Below, piece by piece: positions 1 through 6,213 of a DNA stretch of 64,000 nucleotides (position 1 is the first letter of the stretch; every line of letters begins with the position of its first letter). Source of the stretch: Bradyrhizobium sp. CB1717 (GTDB taxonomy: Bacteria > Pseudomonadota > Alphaproteobacteria > Rhizobiales > Xanthobacteraceae); the NCBI RefSeq assembly GCF_029714325.1, contig NZ_CP121666.1, positions 2,046,001 to 2,110,000 on the forward strand. The letters run 5' to 3'. The translations under genes and the position numbers were made by a program. The notes below the pieces were generated by a model that ran no database searches, was not told the DNA's origin, and was given only the letters and a program-made list of their open reading frames with translations.

Positions 1-1860
1 GTGAACGGCGATCTCACCATCGCCCACCAATATCTCGCCCGCATCCTCGAAAAGACCGGCGTCCAGCTCCGGGCGCTCGGCCTGTCGGCCCGCTTCCACG
101 AGGTGCTGGCGCCGGATGCGCGCGGCTCCCTGCGCGATCTGCTCGACGAGACCCGCAAGGAAATCGGTCTCGACTTCCTGTATCTGACCAACGGCCGCGG
201 CGACATCCTGGCCTCATCGCCGCCGTTGCAGCATCAACCGAGAAACGACTGGCCGATCATCATGTCGGCGCTGTCGGGTCAGGTTCCGGCGACGGGCATC
301 GACATTTTTTCCAATGACGAGCTCGCCGCGATCTCGCCGACCCTGGCCGAGCGCGCGCGCCTGGACCTCGTGCCGACGCCGAACGCGGTGCCGACTGACC
401 GCAGCACGGAGACGCGCGGCATGGTCGTGCATGCGGCGAGCCGCGCGATGCTGCCTGACGGCGGCGCCGCGGCGCTGGTCGGAGGCACGCTGCTCAACCA
501 GAATCTCGAATTCATCGACACGATCAACGACCTCGTCTATCGCGCGGCGAGCCTGCCGGAGGGCAGCCAGGGCACCGCGACGCTGTTCCTGGAGGACGTG
601 CGGATCTCGACCAACGTCCGTCTGTTCGAGGGGCGGCGCGCGCTGGGCACGCGCGTCTCGGCGGCGGTACGCTCCGCCGTACTGGGCGAGGGACGCACCT
701 GGCTCGACAGCGCCTTTGTGGTCAATGACTGGTACATTTCCGCCTACGAGCCGCTGGTCGACAGTTATGGCAAGCGCGTCGGCATGCTCTATGTCGGCTT
801 TCTGGAAAAGCCTTTCAGCGAAGCCAAGTACCAGACGCTGGTGATTGTCATCGCGGCGTTCATTGCGATCACTGCCGCGACCGTACCGATCTTTCTGCGC
901 TGGGCGAGCTCGATCTTCATGCCGCTGGAGCGGGTCACCGCGACGATTGGCGAGGTGGAGCGGGGAAACCTCTCCGCCCGCACCAAGATGCCTGTCTCGG
1001 GTGACGAGATCGGCCGCGTCGCGGTTCATCTCGACAGCCTGCTCGACCAGATCCAGGAACGCGACCGGCAGCTCCGCGAATGGAACGAGGAGCTGAACGT
1101 CCGCGTGCGGGAGCGGACCCGGGACCTCGAGCACGCCAATCTCAAGCTCGAGACAACCACCAAGCAGCTCATCATGTCGGAGAAGCTGGCTGCGATCGGC
1201 GAGATCACCGCGGGCGTCGCACACGAGATCAACAATCCGATCGCGGTGATGCAGGGCAATCTCGACGTCATCCGCAGTGTGTTCGGGGCTGATGCCGACA
1301 AGGCGAAGGTCGAGTTCCGCCTGCTCGACGAGCAGATTCACCGCATCAGCCAGATCGTGACCAAGCTGTTGCAGTTTGCAAGGCCGGAGGAATATGCCGG
1401 CTATGTCGAGCGCCATGCGCCGGCGAGCATCATGTCGGACTGTCTGCCGCTGGTGCAGCATCTCCTGAACAAGACCGACATCGCCGTCATCAGGGACGAC
1501 CGCGCCAGCCGTCTGGTGCTGATGAACCGCAACGAGCTGCAGCAGGTGCTGGTCAATCTGATCGTCAACGCGATCCACGCCATGCCGGATGGCGGAACCC
1601 TGACGCTCCGCGCCTTCGATGCCGAGCGCGACGGCCATCAAGGCGTCGCCATCGAGGTCGCCGACACCGGCATCGGCATGAGCACTGAGGTGATCGAAAA
1701 GATCTTCGATCCCTTCTACACGACGAAACGGCGGCAAGGCACCGGGCTGGGCCTCTCCATCAGCCAGACGCTGATCAAGCGCCAGGGCGGACAGATCACC
1801 GCGGAGAGCCGCGTCGGTTCCGGGAGTACATTCACGGTGTGGCTGCCCGAGGCGACTTGA
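1..1860 (+). CDS. Cache-HAMP sensor histidine kinase, 5' end outside window
   Basis: Membrane sensor kinase of a two-component system. The first residues already lie in an extracytoplasmic alpha-helical/Cache-type sensor region (to about residue 270). A membrane segment follows at about 278-300, then HAMP (about 300-355), a coiled coil, HisKA with the H-box GVAHEINNPIAVM (phospho-acceptor His at window residue 408), and HATPase_c with N-box NLIVNAIHAM, G1 DTGIGM, F-box FDPFYTTK and G2 GTGLGLS. The expected first transmembrane helix is missing, so the GTG at base 1 is probably not the start and the gene is cut by the window edge. The kinase core is of the NtrB/DctB type that usually partners a sigma-54 activator. 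A sigma-54 promoter lies directly downstream, ahead of the MFS gene, which fits that pairing. The cognate response regulator is not in the window. The ligand is unknown; oxalate or formate is a guess from the neighbours. Confidence 0.9.
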   Translation: MNGDLTIAHQYLARILEKTGVQLRALGLSARFHEVLAPDARGSLRDLLDETRKEIGLDFLYLTNGRGDILASSPPLQHQPRNDWPIIMSALSGQVPATGIDIFSNDELAAISPTLAERARLDLVPTPNAVPTDRSTETRGMVVHAASRAMLPDGGAAALVGGTLLNQNLEFIDTINDLVYRAASLPEGSQGTATLFLEDVRISTNVRLFEGRRALGTRVSAAVRSAVLGEGRTWLDSAFVVNDWYISAYEPLVDSYGKRVGMLYVGFLEKPFSEAKYQTLVIVIAAFIAITAATVPIFLRWASSIFMPLERVTATIGEVERGNLSARTKMPVSGDEIGRVAVHLDSLLDQIQERDRQLREWNEELNVRVRERTRDLEHANLKLETTTKQLIMSEKLAAIGEITAGVAHEINNPIAVMQGNLDVIRSVFGADADKAKVEFRLLDEQIHRISQIVTKLLQFARPEEYAGYVERHAPASIMSDCLPLVQHLLNKTDIAVIRDDRASRLVLMNRNELQQVLVNLIVNAIHAMPDGGTLTLRAFDAERDGHQGVAIEVADTGIGMSTEVIEKIFDPFYTTKRRQGTGLGLSISQTLIKRQGGQITAESRVGSGSTFTVWLPEAT

Positions 1861-1862
1861 TT

Positions 1863-1898
1863 GGACATTTTGTCCGAGGAGTTCAGGACATTTTGTCC
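1863..1898. promoter_or_regulatory. two direct copies of a hyphenated dyad, candidate activator sites
   Basis: The 13-base sequence ggacattttgtcc (arms ggaca and tgtcc around ttt) occurs twice, at 1863-1875 and 1886-1898. The centres are 23 bases apart, about two helical turns. The first copy begins three bases after the kinase stop codon. The sites lie 53-88 bases upstream of a sigma-54 promoter at 1951-1966, which is a normal place for an NtrC-type enhancer pair. That they are bound by the partner of the upstream kinase is inference. Confidence 0.7.
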
Positions 1899-1950
1899 CG
1901 CGCGGCACGTTGCGCTGCGGGAAGTCATTGATTCGTCATGGCGCGATATC

Positions 1951-1966
1951 TGGCACGCGCGTTGCT
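1951..1966 (+). promoter_or_regulatory. sigma-54 (RpoN) -24/-12 promoter
   Basis: TGGCAC (1951-1956), five bases, then TTGCT (1962-1966) matches the TGGCAC-N5-TTGCW consensus of sigma-54 promoters with the invariant GG and GC at the correct spacing. It points toward the MFS transporter at 2204. Transcription would start near 1978, giving a leader of about 225 bases. Two dyad sites suited to an enhancer-binding activator lie just upstream. Confidence 0.8.
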
Positions 1967-2203
1967 CATTCCAAGACAGGGTGTTGAGGGGGATGAGGGC
2001 GCGATAGCCGTCACTGCAACGCTGCTTGCGAGGCGAAGGGACATCACCCGCGATCAGCAGCTTGCTTGGCGCACACGACGAGATGCGCGCGAGACGATTC
2101 CACTTCGGCATGAAGTTCGACCGGTCATGCGCGGCTGCCCAGCACGCGTGCGACCGGTCTCAAACGGATGCGCCGGCAAGGCCACGCTTTGGAGGTAATG
2201 CTT
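1967..2203 (+). other. leader / intergenic DNA ahead of the MFS gene
   Basis: No convincing gene. The palindrome gaccggtc appears twice, at 2119-2126 and 2152-2159, 33 bases apart. A clear ribosome binding site, ggagg, lies at 2191-2195. If the sigma-54 promoter is used, this stretch is transcribed as a long untranslated leader. Confidence 0.5.
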
Positions 2204-3856
2204 ATGACAACTGCCGATACCGTTCTTGCACCTGTTGGTGCCTCCGGCTTCCTCGATCGTGAACGCACGATCGCGACCGCCGGCTTCAATCGCTGGCTGG
2301 TGCCGCCGGCAGCGCTGTGCATCCATCTCTGCATCGGCATGGCCTACGGCTTCTCGGTGTTCTGGCTGCCGCTGTCGCGCGCGATCGGCGTGACCGCGCC
2401 GAAGGCGTGCGCAGACATGTCGTTGGTGCAGGAGCTGTTCACCACCACCTGCGACTGGAAGGTTGCAAGCCTAGGCTGGATGTACACGCTGTTTTTCGTG
2501 CTGCTGGGCGTCTCCGCCGCGCTGTGGGGCGGCTGGCTCGAACGGGTCGGTCCGCGCAAGGCCGGCTTCGTCTCGGCGCTGTGCTGGTGCGGCGGACTCT
2601 TCCTCGGCGCGATCGGCATCTACACCCACCAGCTCTGGCTGATGTGGCTGGGTTCGGGTGTGATCGGCGGCATCGGTCTTGGCCTCGGCTACATCTCGCC
2701 GGTGTCGACGCTGGTGAAATGGTTCCCGGACCGCCGCGGCATGGCGACCGGCATGGCCATCATGGGCTTCGGCGGCGGCGCCATGATCGGCGCGCCGCTG
2801 GCGAACCTGCTGATGAACTATTTCAAGACCCCGACCTCGGTCGGCGTCTGGGAGACCTTCGTCGCGATGGGCGTCATCTACTTCGTGTTCATGATGATCG
2901 GCGCATTCCGCTATCGCCTGCCGCCGCCCGGCTGGCAGCCCGAGGGCTGGACCCCGCCGGTCAAGGCCAACGCGATGATCTCGAAGAACAACGTCCATCT
3001 CAACGACGCGCACAAGACCCCGCAGTTCTGGCTGATCTGGTGGGTGCTCTGCCTGAACGTGTCGGCGGGTATCGGCGTGATCGGCATGGCCTCGCCGATG
3101 CTCCAGGAGATCTTCGGCGGCAAGCTGATCGGCCTGCCTGACGTCGGCTTCAACGCACTCGATGCCGGGCAGAAGGCGCAGATCGCCGCGATCGCCGCGG
3201 GCTTCGCCGGATTGCTGTCGCTGTTCAACATCGGCGGCCGCTTCTTCTGGGCGTCGCTGTCGGACAAGATCGGGCGCAAGAACACCTACTACACGTTCTT
3301 CATCCTCGGCATCGTGCTCTACGCGCTGGCGCCGACCTTTGCGGCGATGGGCTCGAAGCTCCTGTTCGTGCTCGGCTTCGGCATCATCCTGTCGATGTAT
3401 GGCGGCGGGTTTGCCACCGTGCCGGCCTATCTGGCCGACATGTTTGGCACCCAGTTCGTCGGCGCCATCCACGGCCGGCTGCTGACGGCGTGGTCGACGG
3501 CCGGCATCATTGGCCCGGTCGTCGTGAACTACATCCGCGAGTTCCAGCTCGCGGCCGGCGTGCCGCGCGACCAGCTCTACAACACGACGATGTACATCCT
3601 GTGCGCGATGCTGATCGCGGGCCTGATCTGCAACTATCTGGTCAAGCCGGTCGACGCGAAGTGGCACATGAAGGAGGCCGACGTTGCCAAGCTGCAGGCG
3701 GCCAGTGCCAGCGCGGCGGCCGCGGGACCGCACGGCTCCTACGGCATCGGCTTTGGCGGGCTCGACGCCAAGGCGGCGCTTTTCTGGGCCTTCGTCGGCG
3801 TTCCCCTGCTCTGGGGTGTCTGGAAGACGCTGGAGAGCGCGGTCAAGATATTCTGA
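2204..3856 (+). CDS. MFS transporter, oxalate/formate antiporter (OFA) family
   Basis: Inner-membrane major facilitator of about 550 residues with twelve or more hydrophobic segments. The family exchanges or imports small carboxylates such as oxalate and formate. Recognisable features are the N-terminal stretch GMAYGFSVFWLPLS, the loop WFPDRRGMATGMAIMGFGGG after TM4-5 (the OFA form of the MFS loop), and SDKIGRKNTY in the central half. I chose the ATG at 2204 because ggagg sits eight bases upstream; in-frame ATGs at 2168 and 2198 are worse placed. It is controlled by the sigma-54 promoter at 1951 and lies near a formate dehydrogenase operon, so oxalate or formate uptake is the likely role. The substrate is inferred from family and context. 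The C-terminus has an extra alanine-rich loop and one more hydrophobic helix. Confidence 0.88.
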   Translation: MTTADTVLAPVGASGFLDRERTIATAGFNRWLVPPAALCIHLCIGMAYGFSVFWLPLSRAIGVTAPKACADMSLVQELFTTTCDWKVASLGWMYTLFFVLLGVSAALWGGWLERVGPRKAGFVSALCWCGGLFLGAIGIYTHQLWLMWLGSGVIGGIGLGLGYISPVSTLVKWFPDRRGMATGMAIMGFGGGAMIGAPLANLLMNYFKTPTSVGVWETFVAMGVIYFVFMMIGAFRYRLPPPGWQPEGWTPPVKANAMISKNNVHLNDAHKTPQFWLIWWVLCLNVSAGIGVIGMASPMLQEIFGGKLIGLPDVGFNALDAGQKAQIAAIAAGFAGLLSLFNIGGRFFWASLSDKIGRKNTYYTFFILGIVLYALAPTFAAMGSKLLFVLGFGIILSMYGGGFATVPAYLADMFGTQFVGAIHGRLLTAWSTAGIIGPVVVNYIREFQLAAGVPRDQLYNTTMYILCAMLIAGLICNYLVKPVDAKWHMKEADVAKLQAASASAAAAGPHGSYGIGFGGLDAKAALFWAFVGVPLLWGVWKTLESAVKIF

Positions 3857-3873
3857 TCGCCATCAACACAGTC

Positions 3874-3900
3874 GCGGGATGCTCATCATCGGCGTCCCGC
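3874..3900 (+). terminator. candidate terminator after the MFS gene
   Basis: gcgggatgc (3874-3882) pairs with gcgtcccgc (3892-3900) through a nine-base-pair stem with one wobble and a nine-base loop. A short pyrimidine-rich tract (cttttag) follows a few bases later. It sits 18 bases after the MFS stop codon and before the start of the next gene at 3949. Confidence 0.45.
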
Positions 3901-3948
3901 GGCGTTCGCCTTTTAGACATCACCAAGAATGAGACTTAGGGGACCTCT

Positions 3949-4224
3949 ATGCTTCGCACCCGTATCTGCCTCGCCGCCATGCTGCTGGCCGCGGGCCTCC
4001 ACACCGCGTCTGCACAGACCGCAACCGCACCCGCTGCACCGGCCGCGACGACCGAAGCCAAGCCGGGCAAGATCAAGCTCACTATGCAGAAGCTGAAGGA
4101 CATGAAGGCCAAGTGGGCGGCCAACAAGCCGAAGCTCAAGGCCTGCCGCGCCGAGGTGAAGTCCAAGGGGCTGGCTGGCGATGACCGCTGGTTCTATATC
4201 GAGGAGTGCATGGGAAAGAGCTGA
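3949..4224 (+). CDS. small exported PsiF-repeat-like protein
   Basis: 91 residues. A signal peptide (residues 1-22, ending TASAQ) is followed by an Ala/Pro/Thr linker and a lysine-rich segment. The C-terminal part, LKACRAEVKSKGL then DDRWFYIEECMGKS, resembles the PsiF repeat (Cys, then a basic AKGLxGDxR stretch, then a second Cys near the end) of the phosphate-starvation protein PsiF, whose molecular function is not known. The ribosome binding site aggggac precedes the ATG. The gene stands alone between the transporter and the formate dehydrogenase operon, with no visible phosphate-control sequence. Family assignment rests on the spacing of the two cysteines and the basic motif. Confidence 0.7.
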   Translation: MLRTRICLAAMLLAAGLHTASAQTATAPAAPAATTEAKPGKIKLTMQKLKDMKAKWAANKPKLKACRAEVKSKGLAGDDRWFYIEECMGKS

Positions 4225-4509
4225 CCCATCAGCGTCGGGGGCATGGTGGGTCACCTGTAGCCTCGGAGCGGGAGCTCGATACGATTTCGCTATCGCAGCA
4301 TAGGAAGCCTTTATTGATCTCCAGACCAATTCAGGCTTCGTTCTATCAGTTGGCGCGTTGGACGAACGCAAGGCCGTGTCCGGGCAGCGATCCAGGGTTG
4401 CCCTTTGGCTGCGCTTAACTGCTTCCGCGAGCATGATAATTTGCTTGGCATCTGGCATGCCAGAAGCTAGAACTGGAGCCGTTCTAAAAGACGAGATCGA
4501 GACGAATCG
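4225..4509 (+). promoter_or_regulatory. upstream region of the formate dehydrogenase operon
   Basis: No gene seen. Two symmetric elements lie close to the fds start: the 12-base perfect palindrome ctggcatgccag at 4452-4463, and the dyad tagaac-N7-gttcta with arms 4468-4473 and 4481-4486, whose downstream arm ends 23 bases before the ATG at 4510. Their position suits operators or a promoter-proximal control element. No sigma-54 consensus was found here. Confidence 0.45.
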
Positions 4510-6213
4510 ATGAGCCACGACGCGCAGAAGGTCCGCCCGTTCGAGCATCCCGGTGAGGGACGCCGACGCGCCAAGGCCACGCCCAAGGGGCGGCAGGTCG
4601 ATCCGATCGCCGCGCACGAGATCGAGCAGCTGCTCGGCGACAGGCCGCGGCGGCGCGACCTCCTGATCGAATATCTGCACCTGATCCAGGACAAATATCA
4701 CCAGATATCGGCCGCGCACCTTGCCGCGCTCGCCGACGAGATGAAGCTCGCCTTCGCCGAAGTGTTCGAGACCGCGACCTTCTACGCGCATTTCGACGTG
4801 GTGAAGGAGGGCGAGCCCAACATCCCGCCGCTGACGATCCGTGTCTGCGATTCGCTGACCTGCGCCATGCTCGGCGGCGAGAAGCTGCTGGAGGATCTTC
4901 AGAGTGCGTCCGGCCCCGGCATCCGCGTCGTGCGCGCGCCCTGCGTCGGTCGCTGCGATACCGCGCCTGCCGCCGAAGTCGGCCACAACTTCGTCGACCA
5001 TGCGACCGTCGCCAATGTGATGGCGGCCGCGAATGCCGGCGACACCCACGCGCATCTGCCTGATTATGTCGACTACGACGCCTATGTGGCCGGCGGCGGC
5101 TACAAGCTGCTGGGCCGCCTGCGCTCGGGCGCGCTGTCGACAGACGATCTCCTGAAGTCGCTCGACGATGCCTCGCTGCGCGGCCTCGGCGGCGCCGGCT
5201 TCCCGACGGGACGCAAATGGCGCGCCGTGCTGGGCGAGCCCGGTCCGCGGCTGATGGCGATCAACGGCGACGAGGGCGAGCCCGGCACGTTCAAGGACCG
5301 CGTCTATCTCGAAAGCGACCCGCATCGCTTCATCGAGGGCATGCTGATCGGCGCGCATGTGGTGCAGGCCTCCGACGTCTACATCTATCTGCGCGACGAA
5401 TATCCGGCCTCGCGCGAGCTCCTCGAGCGCGAGATCGCAAAGCTGCCCGCGGGCGGTCCGACGCTGCACATGCGCCGCGGCGCCGGCGCTTACATCTGCG
5501 GTGAGGAATCCTCGCTGCTGGAAAGCATCGAGGGCAAGCGCGGCCTGCCCAGGCACAAGCCGCCTTATCCGTTCCAGGTCGGCCTGTTCGGTCTGCCGAC
5601 GCTGATCAACAACATCGAGACGCTGTGGTGGGTGCGCGACATCGTCGAGAAGGGCGCCGATTGGTGGAAGGGCCACGGCCGCCATGAGCGTCATGGCCTC
5701 CGCAGCTTCTCGGTCTCGGGCCGCGTGAAAAATCCCGGCATGAAGCTCGCGCCATCGGGTATCACCGTGCGCGAGCTGATCGACGAATATTGCGGCGGCA
5801 TGGCCGACGGTCATCAGTTCTATGCGTATCTGCCCGGCGGCGCCTCCGGCGGCATCCTGCCGGCATCGATGGACGACATCCCGCTCGATTTCGGCACGCT
5901 GGAGAAATACGGCTGCTTCATCGGCTCGGCGGCGATCGTCATCCTGTCGCAGAAGGACAGCGTGCGCGCAGCCGCGCTGAACCTGATGAAGTTCTTCGAG
6001 GACGAGAGCTGCGGCCAGTGCACGCCGTGCCGCGTCGGAACCCAGAAGGCGGCGCTGCTGATGCAGAAGCCGGTCTGGAACCGGGCATTGCTGGAAGAAT
6101 TGAGCCAGGCGATGCGCGATGCCTCGATCTGCGGGCTCGGACAGGCGGCATCGAATCCGCTGTCCTCCGTGATCAAATATTTCCCTGACGAGTTCAAGGA
6201 AGCGGCCGAATGA
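4510..6213 (+). CDS. fdsB: NAD-dependent formate dehydrogenase beta subunit (NuoE-NuoF fusion)
   Basis: 567 residues, the diaphorase half of a soluble NAD-linked formate dehydrogenase: it takes electrons from the alpha subunit and reduces NAD. Residues 1 to about 160 are a NuoE-like [2Fe-2S] thioredoxin-fold domain (cysteines in CDSLTC and APCVGRC). The rest is NuoF-like, with the NADH/FMN glycine-rich motifs GLGGAGFPTGRKW and NGDEGEPGTFKDR, then the [4Fe-4S] ligands ESCGQCTPCR and a last cysteine in SICGLG. In many bacteria these are separate FdsG and FdsB; the fused form, 567 residues here, matches the beta subunit of Methylobacterium FDH1 in organisation. The stop codon overlaps the alpha-subunit start (ATGA at 6210), so the two are translationally coupled. 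Confidence 0.93.
   Translation: MSHDAQKVRPFEHPGEGRRRAKATPKGRQVDPIAAHEIEQLLGDRPRRRDLLIEYLHLIQDKYHQISAAHLAALADEMKLAFAEVFETATFYAHFDVVKEGEPNIPPLTIRVCDSLTCAMLGGEKLLEDLQSASGPGIRVVRAPCVGRCDTAPAAEVGHNFVDHATVANVMAAANAGDTHAHLPDYVDYDAYVAGGGYKLLGRLRSGALSTDDLLKSLDDASLRGLGGAGFPTGRKWRAVLGEPGPRLMAINGDEGEPGTFKDRVYLESDPHRFIEGMLIGAHVVQASDVYIYLRDEYPASRELLEREIAKLPAGGPTLHMRRGAGAYICGEESSLLESIEGKRGLPRHKPPYPFQVGLFGLPTLINNIETLWWVRDIVEKGADWWKGHGRHERHGLRSFSVSGRVKNPGMKLAPSGITVRELIDEYCGGMADGHQFYAYLPGGASGGILPASMDDIPLDFGTLEKYGCFIGSAAIVILSQKDSVRAAALNLMKFFEDESCGQCTPCRVGTQKAALLMQKPVWNRALLEELSQAMRDASICGLGQAASNPLSSVIKYFPDEFKEAAE

Noticed and set aside
214..1908. Antisense frame over the histidine kinase
   Set aside because: No domain or ribosome binding site; explained by GC-rich codon use of the kinase.
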